Below are positions 28,697 to 38,962 of a DNA stretch of 64,000 nucleotides, piece after piece. Each line of letters opens with the position of its first letter. The stretch's first letter is position 1. The stretch covers positions 124,001-188,000 of the forward strand of contig DAORDH010000002.1 in assembly GCA_035345875.1 (NCBI GenBank). Reading direction: 5' to 3'. The notes beneath the pieces were generated by a model. The model was not told the DNA's origin. It saw only the letters and a list, made by a program, of their open reading frames with translations, and searched no databases. A program made the translations under genes and the position numbers. Source of the stretch: UBA2033 sp035345875 (lineage in GTDB: Bacteria > Spirochaetota > Leptospiria > Leptospirales > Leptospiraceae).

Positions 28697-29470
28697 TTAG
28701 AGTTCTAAAATTTCAAAAAGAATCATAGTGATATTATCCCGACCACCTTTATCAAGAGACAGTTGATTCAACTTGAGTGCTCTCTCATCTTGATCTTCAC
28801 AAGAAAAAAATAATTCAGTAAGTTCTTCTGCACTCATACTTTCCCAAAGTCCATCTGTGCAAATAAAAAACTGATCTCCTTCTTTGATCGGAATTTCTTT
28901 CATTGCAATTACTGGATGATTCTGTGAATAATCCCCAATTATCGCAGATGTAAGCAGATTCTTATTTGGATGTGTTCTCATTTCCTCTTCATCAATGAGA
29001 CCTGAATTATACATTGCCTGCACAACAGAATGATCAATCGTTAGACGCTCTAGTTGCATTTTCTGAACTCGATAAACACGACTGTCACCACAGTTAAAAA
29101 TAATTCCTTTTTTGTCTTTGAGGAGCATTCCAGAAACCGTTGTTCCGAGTCCATATGATCTCGTTTCACTTGCAATGGTGTTTAGAATGTTTTTAGATTT
29201 CAGTAATATCTTTTTAATCGTGCGAGCATTGTATAACTTCATAAAGTTATCACGAAGAAAAGATAGAACACTTCGGCTTGCTAACTCCCCACCCAAATGA
29301 CCACCCATCCCATCCGCAACACATAGAATTACTTTTTTGGATTCTAAAATTTTATTTTTAGGCTCTTCCATATTTTTTTCATAGATAATCTCTTCTTGAA
29401 CAAGAAGGCTATCTTCATTTTTAATCCTAAAATTTCCGTAATTCGTGATATAACTGGCTTTTATTATCAT
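28697..29470 (-). CDS. PP2C-type Ser/Thr protein phosphatase
   Basis: This 257-residue cytoplasmic phosphatase has the bacterial Stp/PrpC arrangement. NEDSL near residue 19 and ADGMGGHLGGE at about 51-61 hold metal-binding aspartates. GTTVSGMLL and CGDSRVYR follow, then LTIDHSVVQ, TDGLWE with another metal ligand, and GGRDNIT near the C-terminus. The length is standard, with no membrane or sensor part. It removes phosphate from proteins phosphorylated on Ser/Thr. No partner kinase is adjacent; the only kinase-like gene in the window, at 38963-40057, lacks a catalytic Asp. It is monocistronic. Confidence 0.95.
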   Translation of the reverse strand: MIIKASYITNYGNFRIKNEDSLLVQEEIIYEKNMEEPKNKILESKKVILCVADGMGGHLGGELASRSVLSFLRDNFMKLYNARTIKKILLKSKNILNTIASETRSYGLGTTVSGMLLKDKKGIIFNCGDSRVYRVQKMQLERLTIDHSVVQAMYNSGLIDEEEMRTHPNKNLLTSAIIGDYSQNHPVIAMKEIPIKEGDQFFICTDGLWESMSAEELTELFFSCEDQDERALKLNQLSLDKGGRDNITMILFEILEL

Positions 29471-29867
29471 CTTTTATGTCTTTTCCGACTCTGACCGGAC
29501 AAAGATTCAGAAGGTTACAAATTTTAAAAAAGCACGTCAAGAAATTTTTAACCGAATTGAGTTTTTAGAAAAAAATAAATTCAATACAATTGGATTCGAA
29601 TTTCCCCTAATAAAAAAATATTAATATCTACTAAAGTTCTACCGAGTGTAAAAGTTTATAAAGACTCTCAAGATCAGCTAACAAGGAAAGGATTCTATAT
29701 CTTTTTAAAAAAACTTTCCCTTTTGAAATCTTTTATTCCGATTTTTTGTGAGGAATGAGTATGTTGAGTCTCTCCTATTTTCTACTTGAATGAAAGAAGA
29801 GTCTACTTTTTTAGTATGTCCAATGCAACCCCAAAAAATCTATATCAATCCATTTAGGAAAAGAAGA
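29471..29867. other. Intergenic region between divergent PP2C and CsgG-like genes
   Basis: Nothing was recognised apart from the presumed divergent promoters. The stretch is very AT-rich. A frame opening at 29790 overlaps its end but lacks a ribosome site. Confidence 0.45.
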
Positions 29868-30980
29868 ATGCTTTTATTTCTTCATCTAACTCCAATCATT
29901 TTGCTAGTTATCCATTTATATGGGTGCGCTAGCTTAGGAGTTGATCCGCATAAAATTATAGTTCGAGACCTTTCTGAGCCTGAGGAATATAAAAAAAAGA
30001 CGATCGCCATTCTTCCTTTTGATGGAAGTGTAAAAGGATTTGATAGTATCAGTTTTGCTGAAAAATTGACTCACGAATTTGTGAATTCTGGACAATATCA
30101 AATCATTGAGCGTTCTAAAATCAACCGAGTTTTAAAAGAACAATCTCTTTCTAGTCAAGGGATAACTGAAGCAGATTCTATCAAAATAGGTAAGCTACTA
30201 GCTGCGGAAGGAGTTGTGGTTGGATCGATTGTAAAAGAAAACAGCAACACCACAATTCTAGCCAGAATTGTGGATACCGAAACAGGAAAGATTTGGAGTT
30301 CTAGTATTGTCATCTTACAAGCAGAAAAACAAACACCTGCACAATCCAACTATACTACTGGAGATAACGCATTCAAACCAATTCCAGAATCAGAAAAGCC
30401 AAAAGCTGAGATCAAAGATCTCCAATTAATCCGAAGTGGAAACTTTGGTCGCTTTTTGGGTTTACTTAAAAATACAGGAAATATCCCTCTGACTGGAAAC
30501 AAACTCTATATAAATCTAAAAGACAAAAAAAATACTTTCTTAGATACAGTTCAATGTTTCACGGATAAACCTGTTTATCCGCAAGAAGAGGTTTCTTTCT
30601 CCTGTATTCTATCTAACTTTCCCAATGAATATGCAAGTCATGATGCGTTCTTTGAAGCGGCAGATAAATTGTATGGAAACCAAACTAGTTTTAAAATCAT
30701 GTCTGAGATTTTTAGAGAGGATAAATCTGGACTGGAAGGATATAGCTTATCTGGTATTTTAAAAAATGATACATCCTCTTATATCACTTATCCAAAAGTA
30801 ATTTTACTTTTATTTGATCAAAATAAAAAATTTGTAGGCTCGGCTATCGGATTCGGAAATCAGAAGAAATTAGCATCTGGTGAGACAACTTCCTTTAAAG
30901 TAAGTGCTTATAATTACACGTTATCCGGAAAGCCGACAAGCTATAAAGTTCAAACCCATGCTCTCGTGGTAAATCAATAA
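29868..30980 (+). CDS. CsgG/LpoB-like lipoprotein
   Basis: This outer-membrane-directed lipoprotein has 370 residues from ATG 29868, which follows AGGAAAAGAAGA. The hydrophobic signal ends in LYGC. A start at 29823 would add a basic RKRR segment before the signal and cannot be excluded. The mature N-terminal domain matches CsgG/FlgT-type proteins: KTIAILPFDG, FAEKLTHEFVNSGQYQIIERSKINRVLKEQSL, then LLAAEGVVVGSIV and ILARIVDTETGKIWSS. The C-terminal 190 residues look like two beta-sandwich modules and are unfamiliar. CsgG relatives assemble secretion pores or serve as envelope assembly factors; the role here is unknown. Its 3' end overlaps the convergent helicase gene by seven bases. Confidence 0.85.
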   Translation: MLLFLHLTPIILLVIHLYGCASLGVDPHKIIVRDLSEPEEYKKKTIAILPFDGSVKGFDSISFAEKLTHEFVNSGQYQIIERSKINRVLKEQSLSSQGITEADSIKIGKLLAAEGVVVGSIVKENSNTTILARIVDTETGKIWSSSIVILQAEKQTPAQSNYTTGDNAFKPIPESEKPKAEIKDLQLIRSGNFGRFLGLLKNTGNIPLTGNKLYINLKDKKNTFLDTVQCFTDKPVYPQEEVSFSCILSNFPNEYASHDAFFEAADKLYGNQTSFKIMSEIFREDKSGLEGYSLSGILKNDTSSYITYPKVILLLFDQNKKFVGSAIGFGNQKKLASGETTSFKVSAYNYTLSGKPTSYKVQTHALVVNQ

Positions 30981-32983
30981 TAATCCCAAGCACTTTCATA
31001 AGAGTTATATTTTTCCACATGCTCTAAAAACTTTTTATAAAATTCATGATTTCCAATGGTAGAACTATCCCCAATCACTACAAGACGCATGCGTGCTCGA
31101 GTCATCGCAACATTCATTCGCCTAGTATCAGATAAAAATCCAATCTCTCCTACTTCATTTGATCTAACTAGGCTAATGTAAATTATATCTTTTTCTCTAC
31201 CTTGAAAAGAATCAATAGTAGAAATCTCAATATCATACTTCTTTGAGAGATTTGTTTCTTCAAATCTGTCTTTTAGAGTTTTAATCTGTTCATTATAAGG
31301 AGAAAGAATTCCAATAGAAATCTTTTTTCTATTCAATTCATTCCAATTCCATTTTTCTAAATCGATTTGAATCTGCTTAAACAAAAGTTCCGCTTCTTTT
31401 GGATTTTCTAAACTTAAATTTTCCTCATTTAAAATCTCTTCTGAATCAGTCCCTGCTGTATCAATAAAACGAAGAGCTGGAATTTTCTCTGAATACCCAA
31501 ATACAGAATCTAAGGTCCGATTTTTTACGGATTCATGTGCAATCAGTTTTCCATGGTAAAAATATTCATTTGAAAAATTCATAATCTCTTCATGCATTCG
31601 ATATTGGGTATCTAAAAGAACAAAAGGAAAACTAGAAATCAAATTGCCTTTTGAAGTCTTGTCCTCTTTCTGAACTTCAGTATTGTTTTGCCTAACAGTT
31701 CTTTCTAGTCGGTATAAAATTTTCTCAAATAAGGATACATCTAGTTTACCGCGAGCTGCATCAGGTGAGAGAACGACAGGCGGTAGTTGTTTATGATCTC
31801 CACAAAATATGACTCGATTTGCTCGAAGAATCGAAATCCAAACTGCAGGCTCTAGAGCCTGTGTTGCCTCATCTATAAACACAGTTTGAAAATGAATTCT
31901 ACTAGCAGGAGAATTTGTAATTCCAACAAATGTAGAACAAATTGCCTCCGCTTTATCAACGATATCTTTTTCGATATTAATTTCCAAATCACGAATAATA
32001 CCCATTAGCTCTTTTGCTTCGGATTTTAAGGCAATTCTTTCTTCTCTTTGTTCTTTTCCAAAATTTCTCTTAAACTTATATGCCTTTTTCTTAATCTGCA
32101 AAACTTCTTTTTTATAATCTTGTAATTTTTCAAAATCAGGATGCGAATATATTTTGGCATCAAAAGTATAATCTTGTGAACTTTCTAAAACTCGAGCAGG
32201 ATTTCCAATCCGTAAAACATTGACGCCTTCATAAGCCAATTTTTCAACAAGCAAGTCCACTGCATTATTACTAGCCGCACAAACTAGAACTCTTTTTTCT
32301 CGCTCAACTGCTTCTTTAATGATTTGAACAAGTGTAGTTGTTTTTCCAGTTCCGGGAGGTCCTTGAATGACTGCAAAGTCTTTCGCGTTAAGCGCCATAG
32401 CATAGGCTTCATTCTGAGAAGTATTTAATTCTTTTACTATAGGAAATTTTTCTTTTTCTATAGATGTTTCTTTATAACCCAAAATAATTTCGCGAAGCTC
32501 AGCAAGTCTATTTTTAGAAGCTGCCATTACTTTTGTTAAAGCGAATTTCATTTCTTCATAACTAGTTTCATTATAAAAAAGGTCGACTCCTAGCTTACCT
32601 TCTTCGAACCAATCTGGCATTTCTGACTCAGAAAGCATTACATACATGACTTCGTCTTTGATTTTCCGAATGGTTCCATAAGTTCTAAACTTTTTTTTGT
32701 CTTCTTTCGAAAGCCCTTCTTTATTTGTAAAAATGGAAACGGTTTGACCAGAATGAAATTTATGATCTTTTGCTTTGTCAGGATGAATGCGGATACTTAA
32801 GATTAACCGCTCGCTGGAGGTAACTTCTTCTAGTTCAATTTGAACGGGATACCAAGTAACTCCATTTTTTTGTCTCTCTGCGGGACTTGTTTCTGAAAGT
32901 AGAGTTTCATATTGATTTCTCTCATACTCTTGCTCTATTTCTAGAAGCCGATATAGTTCTTGTAGTTCATCTGTTGAATTCAA
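30974..32983 (-). CDS. Superfamily 1 DNA/RNA helicase, IGHMBP2/UPF1-like
   Basis: This 669-residue cytoplasmic ATPase has an N-terminal beta-barrel-like domain (about residues 40-140). Walker A is GPPGTGKT at 208-215, motif Ia is CAASNNAVD, and Walker B/motif II is DEAT at 371-374. Motif III is GDHKQLPP, and motifs V and VI are IDSFQGREKDI and VAMTRARMRLVVIG. The order and the UvrD-like/AAA_12 C-terminal domain place it with the SMUBP-2/UPF1 branch of SF1B, which moves 5' to 3' on DNA or RNA. It is a single gene with no nuclease domain or defence partner nearby. Its tail overlaps the CsgG-like gene. Confidence 0.95.
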   Translation of the reverse strand: MNSTDELQELYRLLEIEQEYERNQYETLLSETSPAERQKNGVTWYPVQIELEEVTSSERLILSIRIHPDKAKDHKFHSGQTVSIFTNKEGLSKEDKKKFRTYGTIRKIKDEVMYVMLSESEMPDWFEEGKLGVDLFYNETSYEEMKFALTKVMAASKNRLAELREIILGYKETSIEKEKFPIVKELNTSQNEAYAMALNAKDFAVIQGPPGTGKTTTLVQIIKEAVEREKRVLVCAASNNAVDLLVEKLAYEGVNVLRIGNPARVLESSQDYTFDAKIYSHPDFEKLQDYKKEVLQIKKKAYKFKRNFGKEQREERIALKSEAKELMGIIRDLEINIEKDIVDKAEAICSTFVGITNSPASRIHFQTVFIDEATQALEPAVWISILRANRVIFCGDHKQLPPVVLSPDAARGKLDVSLFEKILYRLERTVRQNNTEVQKEDKTSKGNLISSFPFVLLDTQYRMHEEIMNFSNEYFYHGKLIAHESVKNRTLDSVFGYSEKIPALRFIDTAGTDSEEILNEENLSLENPKEAELLFKQIQIDLEKWNWNELNRKKISIGILSPYNEQIKTLKDRFEETNLSKKYDIEISTIDSFQGREKDIIYISLVRSNEVGEIGFLSDTRRMNVAMTRARMRLVVIGDSSTIGNHEFYKKFLEHVEKYNSYESAWDYY

Positions 32984-33345
32984 AATTATACTAATTTAAC
33001 CTTTTCATAGATGGATGAAATAGAAATTTTCACATGCATTGAGGCCGCTGTATTTTTTTCTCAAACACTTTCATGCGAACTCGATAACTAGGTTTGCAAA
33101 CTTCTAAGAAAATGTAAACTAAATTTAGCACCTGTTCGATGTAACAGAAAAATTAAAAGATTACCACTGACTTGCACTGAGCCATTTCGAATGTGTAGGG
33201 ACTTTTATCACTGATAAAAGATACAATAATTCAAAATTACCCATCGTGTCATTATCGTTCTGTTATCGGTTTAATCGGTGGTAATCTTTGAATCCTTCCT
33301 AATCTAGATGCAATTGCACACAGAAGCAAGGTGAGTAACTTAGCT
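32984..33345. other. Intergenic region containing dispersed repeat copy C
   Basis: These 362 bases lie between two minus-strand genes. The right half is filled by the repeat at 33129-33286. The left half should hold the helicase promoter, but no clear element is visible. Confidence 0.6.
33129..33286. repeat. Dispersed intergenic repeat, copy C
   Basis: It opens with a flank like that of copy A and then GATTACCACTGA at 33159-33170, and it closes with ATCGGTGGTAATC at 33274-33286, giving near-perfect inverted ends. The core with GATAAAAGATAC and TTCAAAATTA at about 33216-33262 matches copies A and D. It lies downstream of the haemerythrin gene. Confidence 0.8.
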
Positions 33346-34449
33346 TTAAACGCCTAAAACAATATTTTTATAAAGTTCTAATTGTCCTTTTCTGATCTTG
33401 ACTTGTTTTTCTTCGATCAACATTTTAGAAAGACGAATTCCTTCATTTCGATTTTCTTTGATAGTTTGAGAAAATTTCTTATCTTCTAATGCGATATGCG
33501 AAAAGAGCCACTCCTTTAGATCTATAGCTAAAATATTAGCGGCTCTCTCATTTCCAGCTTCAATTTCTGCTTTTCTTTCCAAGACAGAATAAACAAGCCC
33601 AGCATGTTTGTATTTATGACCGAGTAGATGTTGATAATTTAATTTCTCCATCAAATATTCTTCTGTATGAAAATGCTCTGATACATAAAGCATTGCTTCC
33701 TGTAATATATCTTTTATATCTTCTTGTCTATTTTCTGCTTTGTCGTGTAATCGCATCTCTAATTCAAAGGTAATCTTGATTAACCACAGGTGTTGAATAT
33801 CAATCAAAGGAATGTCTAGTTTTAATTTGAATCGAGTCCAGATATCTCTAATTTTTCCAAGCAGTATAACATTTTTATCTTGTGTATCTGTTGTTTCTTT
33901 TACAGATGTGACTTGATTGTATAATTCCATTTGCTCTAAAGATAAAATAAAAATTCCATCCATTGCATGTTCTTCGAAGAAATTTTCGATATTAGATTTC
34001 TTCTGCAATAGGTATTGTGCATACTTTCTATCTTCTTTTAAAATATGCTCTGAAAGCCAATGTCTTAAATATCGATATAATTTTTCTGCAATAAAACGAT
34101 CGATTCGGGGAGAGCTTGCAACTAACTTCTTTAAAGAATGAATAAATGCTCCATGCTGTTTGATATGAGAATCTTTTTCAGGAAATGCAAATGTGCTAAA
34201 TAGAGCTTCTTCTGCTTGGAAATGTGTATCCGCATATTCGAAAGCGTCTGCTACAGCCTTTTGAAATAAATCATTGAGTTGATCTCCATGTGCAGTTTTG
34301 ATAATTGCATTTAACTGTAGAACTAGAGATACAAGCCAAATATGTTGTGTATCGATAAAAGGTATCCCGAGTTGAAAATTCTGAAATTTCCAAAAATCCT
34401 TCACATTTGCAATGTGTTGGGGGTTCAGCGTTTCTGTTTCAGTGAGCAT
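33346..34449 (-). CDS. Tandem bacteriohaemerythrin (two domains)
   Basis: This 367-residue soluble protein is made of two haemerythrin domains, about residues 20-150 and 205-345. Each has the di-iron ligand set of bacteriohaemerythrins: DTQH or DIQH, HFxxEE (HFQAEE, HFHTEE), an HxxxH-type helix (KQHGAFIH, KYKHAGLVY), and HILKED or HIALED at the end. Such domains bind O2 reversibly and serve in oxygen transport, storage or sensing. No signalling domain is attached. The two halves are clearly similar to each other, consistent with internal duplication. It is monocistronic, followed by a dispersed repeat. Confidence 0.92.
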   Translation of the reverse strand: MLTETETLNPQHIANVKDFWKFQNFQLGIPFIDTQHIWLVSLVLQLNAIIKTAHGDQLNDLFQKAVADAFEYADTHFQAEEALFSTFAFPEKDSHIKQHGAFIHSLKKLVASSPRIDRFIAEKLYRYLRHWLSEHILKEDRKYAQYLLQKKSNIENFFEEHAMDGIFILSLEQMELYNQVTSVKETTDTQDKNVILLGKIRDIWTRFKLKLDIPLIDIQHLWLIKITFELEMRLHDKAENRQEDIKDILQEAMLYVSEHFHTEEYLMEKLNYQHLLGHKYKHAGLVYSVLERKAEIEAGNERAANILAIDLKEWLFSHIALEDKKFSQTIKENRNEGIRLSKMLIEEKQVKIRKGQLELYKNIVLGV

Positions 34450-34584
34450 GCTTCTATTCTTTTTGAGACTTAATATATATCAATTATAAAGATTCTGAAA
34501 TAGAATGAATGGAACATGATAAATATCATTACTTTTTTTTCTTGCTAGCAAAACAGAAAGAATCAAACTTTGTTCGAGGGTCTT

Positions 34585-36345
34585 ATGAAATCGATTTTGA
34601 TTTTTTTATCACTTTTTTTTACTTTTTCTCTCTTAGAGGCTAATGACTCTTTGACGTTTATCGATGCTGCGGCTAAAGGAGATTTGCCTACAATTAAAAG
34701 AAATATCGAAAATGGAATCGACATCAATACTAGTGATGAGGATGGGAATACTGCTCTTCATCTAGCAGTTATCAAAGGAAATCTAGAACTGACACAATAC
34801 CTAATTCAAAAAGGGGCTAAAATAAATCAAAAAGACGGAAATGGAGACACTCCTCTAGCAAATGCCTGTGTTCTTGGAAATGTTGAAATTGCAAAATATT
34901 TAATCGAGCATGGAGCCGAAATTGACTCCAAAAACCAGTATGGCTGGACACCTCTTCGTTTAGCGTCTAATGAAGGTTATATGCCCTTAGTAAATTTCTT
35001 ACTCGAGAAAGGAGCTGATCTGAGTCCTCTTTATATCGCAGATAAGTTATTTTTAGATGCTGCAAAAAATGGAGATTTGGATGGTCTGAAAAAGTATCTA
35101 ACAAGAGGAGCAAGCGTAAATGCAGTTGATTCAGAAGGAAACACTGCTCTCCTTTATGTAACAAAACCCCAAGATAAACCTTTTATAAATACTTTGGAGA
35201 TGGTAAAACTATTAATTGAAAGTGGAGCAGATTTAGAGGATAGAAATACAATAGGCGAAACAGCTCTTCAGCAAGCCATTCTAACAAAAAATGACTCTGT
35301 AATTTACTATCTAATTGAAAAAGGAAGTAATCTAGAAAGCAGTGATGCAAATGGAAATACGATTCTTATAACGTCTGTTCTTTCTGAAAATTTAAAATTA
35401 CTTCAGTTCTTAATCAAGAAAAAAGTGGATCTAAACATTTTGAATGCACAAGGGAAATCTCCACTCTATCTAGCAAGTGAATTTGGAAAGACTGAAGCGG
35501 CAAAGATCCTTCTGAACTACCCTGTAGAAATCGATCTAATCGTAGAAGAGAGTTACAATAAAAACTATACACCCCTCCTAATCGCATCAAAGAATGGAAA
35601 TGAAAAAATCGTTTCCTTGCTCCTGGAAAAAAAAGCCAACATCAACTACAAGACAAAGAATAATCAAGAGACTGCACTCATACTAGCAGCGGCTAATGGA
35701 CATTTATCTGTAGTTAAAATTCTTCTAGAAAATGGAGCAGACATAAATATAAAATCGAATGGTTATCCATATGGAACCGCACTCGAAATAGCACAAAGAA
35801 AAGGCTATAATCAAATTGCCGATTTAATCAATCTTCATAAAAAGTCTGGATCAACTCCTAGAAATTCTACTTTGCATAAAGTAAGTTTAGAAAACCTAAT
35901 CCAGTTAAACAATTTAATCAGTGAGGAAATCAAAGGAAGGGGAAAAGATGGATTTACCGCTCTTCACTGGGCATGCTCAAAGGGAAACAAAGAAATCGTT
36001 CAACTTCTACTCAATTCCGAAAATATAAATGCTAAAACGAAAGAAGGACTTACTCCACTCCATTATGCAATCAAAACAGAAAATCTTGAAATCGTTAAAC
36101 TACTAGTTGCCGCTGGAGCAGATAAAGAAAGTAAAGACAAAAAAGGAAATACTCCTCTCGCAACTGCAAGGAAAACAATTCAAGACTCAATTTTGAAAAT
36201 TTATTCAACTACTCCTGTCACTTCTCAAAAAAAAGAAACAAATTCAAATATAGTATTGCCTCCTTCCACAAAGAATTCATCTCGGAATACAAAAATCGAT
36301 TCAGACGATGAAGACATTGAGGATGATGACCTTGAGGAAGAGTAG
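34585..36345 (+). CDS. Exported ankyrin-repeat protein
   Basis: From ATG 34585 (GAGGG just upstream; a TTG-led extension of five codons is less likely) the protein has 586 residues. A signal peptide MKSILIFLSLFFTFSLLEA is followed by about a dozen ankyrin repeats with typical GNTALHLA and GADIN signatures. Regular repeats run to about residue 425, a break follows, and three more repeats cover about 440-530. The C-terminus is very acidic (DSDDEDIEDDDLEEE). It probably works in the periplasm as a protein-binding scaffold. It is the first gene of a run; only nine bases separate it from the 7TM-SpoIIE gene. Confidence 0.9.
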   Translation: MKSILIFLSLFFTFSLLEANDSLTFIDAAAKGDLPTIKRNIENGIDINTSDEDGNTALHLAVIKGNLELTQYLIQKGAKINQKDGNGDTPLANACVLGNVEIAKYLIEHGAEIDSKNQYGWTPLRLASNEGYMPLVNFLLEKGADLSPLYIADKLFLDAAKNGDLDGLKKYLTRGASVNAVDSEGNTALLYVTKPQDKPFINTLEMVKLLIESGADLEDRNTIGETALQQAILTKNDSVIYYLIEKGSNLESSDANGNTILITSVLSENLKLLQFLIKKKVDLNILNAQGKSPLYLASEFGKTEAAKILLNYPVEIDLIVEESYNKNYTPLLIASKNGNEKIVSLLLEKKANINYKTKNNQETALILAAANGHLSVVKILLENGADINIKSNGYPYGTALEIAQRKGYNQIADLINLHKKSGSTPRNSTLHKVSLENLIQLNNLISEEIKGRGKDGFTALHWACSKGNKEIVQLLLNSENINAKTKEGLTPLHYAIKTENLEIVKLLVAAGADKESKDKKGNTPLATARKTIQDSILKIYSTTPVTSQKKETNSNIVLPPSTKNSSRNTKIDSDDEDIEDDDLEEE

Positions 36346-36354
36346 ATTTTAGAT

Positions 36355-38484
36355 ATGAAACTCATTCTACTACTCATTCTTTTTTCGATATCGATTTATT
36401 CTCAAAATTTTGAGATTCAAACGATAGATTTAAAAAAAGAATTTACTGACCTAAACTCACCAAAAAGTAAAATACATACATGGTGGGCAACATCTCAAGA
36501 AATAAATCCCAAGGCAAATAGTAATGATCCGCTTTCAAAGACGAACTCTTTTGATTTACCCGATAAAATTTGGGTGTCCACTCATATTCCTGGCAATCCG
36601 GTAGCAGAAAATATTGTAAATGAGAATTCAAAGTATTTTTGGTATCGAAAAGTTTTCATTTTAAAGGAAATTCCAGAAGAAGACCAAGTTCTTTACATCC
36701 AGAGAATATCCGATAGCGATGAGACCTACCTAAATGGAACGTTAATTGGTAGAACCGGAGATTGGGAAAGTGATAAAGCTCAAGCTTACGATAAAGCAAG
36801 AATCTATTCAATCAATAAAGAACTTTTTCGAAAAGACGCACCGAATATATTACTGATTCATGTAAAAAAATATTTTAAAGAAAGTGCAGGAATCTGGGGA
36901 GAACAGAACCTTATAGGAAAAAACAAACCGATCCTACGTGAGTATTATTTATCAAATATAAAACCACTTATTTTTCTATTTTGCTATTTTTCAGTTGGTT
37001 CCTATTTTATTTTTCTCTTTTTAAGAAGGAGAAAGGAAAGAGAAAATCTTTACTTTGGACTGTTCACTCTTGGTTTCGTTGCTTACCACGCTCTGAGAAA
37101 TCAGTTGCGATTTGAGTTTGGATTCACCTATTTTGAAATGAAAAAAGTGGAATTTCAAATCTTAATACTTCTTCTGGTATTTTTATATCTTTTTTTCAGA
37201 TATTATTTTATTTCCACCGAAAATCAATTCCTAAGAAGACTTCATTATCTGAATTCTATTCCACTCTTATCATTGGTAGGTCTCTTTATTTATATGATCT
37301 TTACTACTGATATAGATCAATGGAATTCGCTTTTAAATGCTTATGTAATTCCTTTCCTGTGGACTCCTCTATTAATCTCCATTTTTTTAATTATTACATA
37401 TAACGCATTTTTCAAAGGGAATAATGATGCCAAAATCATGTTTGCAGGTTGGTCAATGCTTATTTCTAGTATTGTCTTTGATATACTAATCCATCTTGGA
37501 TTCTTTCAAATGGAAAGATTTACAGAATATGGATTCTTTGTTTTTATTTTAAGTCTGGCTTTTATTCTATCAAATCGTTTTGTAAGGGTTCACAATGAAG
37601 TAGAAGATTTAAATCAAAACTTAGAGAAAAAAGTAATTCTTAGAACAGAAGAATTACAAAAAGCATTAACAAGAGTAAATGAATTAAAACTCAGTCAGGA
37701 TGGTGATTACTTCCTTACATATCTACTTTTAGAGCCGTTAACCGTAAAAGCCATTTCTAGTCCAAATATAAACATTGACTTTCTAATTCGACAGAAAAAG
37801 AAGTTTTCTTTCCACAATGAAAATATGGAGATTGGCGGAGATACCTGCATTGCTCATACAATTTCACTTCAAAATAAAAGTATGACATTATTTCTAAATG
37901 CAGATGCAATGGGAAAATCAATGCAAGGTGCTGGAGGGATTCTAGTTTTAAATTCAATTTTTGAAAGTATTGTAAAAAGGACTAACATGAATCCTTTTTT
38001 TGCAAACCAAACACCAGAAAACTGGCTTATAAATGCTTTTAATGAATTACATAACGTTTTTATTATGTTTGATGGCTCTATGATGATTTCTCTCAATATG
38101 GGTATCATTGAGGATAAAACGGGAAGGCTTTGTTATATAAATGCAGAACATCCAGCTATCGTATTGTATAGAGATGAAAAAGCTAATTTTCTACCGTTAG
38201 ATGAAACAATTACTAAGGTCGGTTCCCCTTTATTGGAAGAGACTGTGTCTTTAAATTATTATCAGCTACAAGACCATGATGTATTGATTATTGGCTCAGA
38301 TGGAAGAGATGACCTTCTACTTCCCAATGGAGATATTAATGATAACTTTGATATTTTCTCTACCCATGTCGAGAAAGGAAAAGGAAATTTAGAATTAATA
38401 TTAAAAGAGATTGAAAAAATAGGCGAGATCTATGATGATTTATCTCTCATGCGGATTGAATATAGAAAAGGAGAGACTTCATGA
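36355..38484 (+). CDS. 7TM receptor with SpoIIE-type PP2C phosphatase
   Basis: This 709-residue membrane sensor has a signal peptide at 1-17 and a periplasmic carbohydrate-binding-like domain at about 65-195 (FWYRKVFILKEIP, ETYLNGTLIGRTGDWE) of the type found in 7TMR-DISM receptors. Seven membrane helices lie at about 203-405, a coiled coil at 412-447, and a SpoIIE phosphatase domain at about 455-705 with GGDTCIA and ADAMGKSMQGAGG (Asp517) as metal motifs. Such proteins dephosphorylate Ser in STAS-type anti-anti-sigma factors in response to outside ligands. A STAS protein is encoded at 50036-50371, a possible but unproven target. The stop overlaps the rppH start by four bases. Confidence 0.93.
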   Translation: MKLILLLILFSISIYSQNFEIQTIDLKKEFTDLNSPKSKIHTWWATSQEINPKANSNDPLSKTNSFDLPDKIWVSTHIPGNPVAENIVNENSKYFWYRKVFILKEIPEEDQVLYIQRISDSDETYLNGTLIGRTGDWESDKAQAYDKARIYSINKELFRKDAPNILLIHVKKYFKESAGIWGEQNLIGKNKPILREYYLSNIKPLIFLFCYFSVGSYFIFLFLRRRKERENLYFGLFTLGFVAYHALRNQLRFEFGFTYFEMKKVEFQILILLLVFLYLFFRYYFISTENQFLRRLHYLNSIPLLSLVGLFIYMIFTTDIDQWNSLLNAYVIPFLWTPLLISIFLIITYNAFFKGNNDAKIMFAGWSMLISSIVFDILIHLGFFQMERFTEYGFFVFILSLAFILSNRFVRVHNEVEDLNQNLEKKVILRTEELQKALTRVNELKLSQDGDYFLTYLLLEPLTVKAISSPNINIDFLIRQKKKFSFHNENMEIGGDTCIAHTISLQNKSMTLFLNADAMGKSMQGAGGILVLNSIFESIVKRTNMNPFFANQTPENWLINAFNELHNVFIMFDGSMMISLNMGIIEDKTGRLCYINAEHPAIVLYRDEKANFLPLDETITKVGSPLLEETVSLNYYQLQDHDVLIIGSDGRDDLLLPNGDINDNFDIFSTHVEKGKGNLELILKEIEKIGEIYDDLSLMRIEYRKGETS

Positions 38485-38954
38485 AAGGTTATAGAAAAAA
38501 CGTTGGCGTTGTAGTATTTAATGCAAAAGGATTTGTATTATTAGGAAACAGAATCTCTCACCGTAGCTCCTGGCAATTTCCGCAAGGAGGACTAGATGAA
38601 GGCGAGGAACCGATAGTCGCCGCTAAAAGAGAACTCTATGAAGAAGTTGGAATTGATAATGCAGAATTTATCTATGAAGTCCCAGAATGGTTGAGCTACG
38701 ATTTTCCGGCAAATCTAGATTTACCGCATATGAAAGATTACAAAGGACAAACACAAAAATGGTTTCTTGCCTATTGGAATCACCCTGCGTCTGAATGTAA
38801 ATTAGATATTCATGAAAGAGAATTTGAAACAGTCCAATTCTTTCCCTTAAAAAATGCAGCCAATACAATTGTAGATTTTAAAAAAGAGATTTATAAAAAA
38901 CTAATCACTATCCTTGGACCAGAAATTGAAAAGTATATAAAACAAATCAAATAG
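38481..38954 (+). CDS. rppH: RNA pyrophosphohydrolase (Nudix, RppH-like)
   Basis: This 157-residue cytoplasmic Nudix hydrolase has the RppH pattern: an N-terminal GYRKNVGVVVFN, RSSWQFPQGGLDEGEEP leading into the Nudix box at residues 36-58 (GG-x5-E...REL-EE-G), then EWLSYDFP and GQTQKWFL. RppH removes pyrophosphate from the 5' end of RNA, starting mRNA decay, and relatives hydrolyse dinucleoside polyphosphates. Its ATG overlaps the previous stop (ATGA), so it is translationally coupled to a signalling phosphatase, an unexpected partner. The length is normal. Confidence 0.9.
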   Translation: MKGYRKNVGVVVFNAKGFVLLGNRISHRSSWQFPQGGLDEGEEPIVAAKRELYEEVGIDNAEFIYEVPEWLSYDFPANLDLPHMKDYKGQTQKWFLAYWNHPASECKLDIHEREFETVQFFPLKNAANTIVDFKKEIYKKLITILGPEIEKYIKQIK

Positions 38955-38962
38955 GTTAATTC

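Noticed and set aside
30974..32983. Helicase as part of a defence island
   Set aside because: No nuclease, methyltransferase or other defence partner adjoins it; neighbours are a CsgG-like lipoprotein and a haemerythrin.
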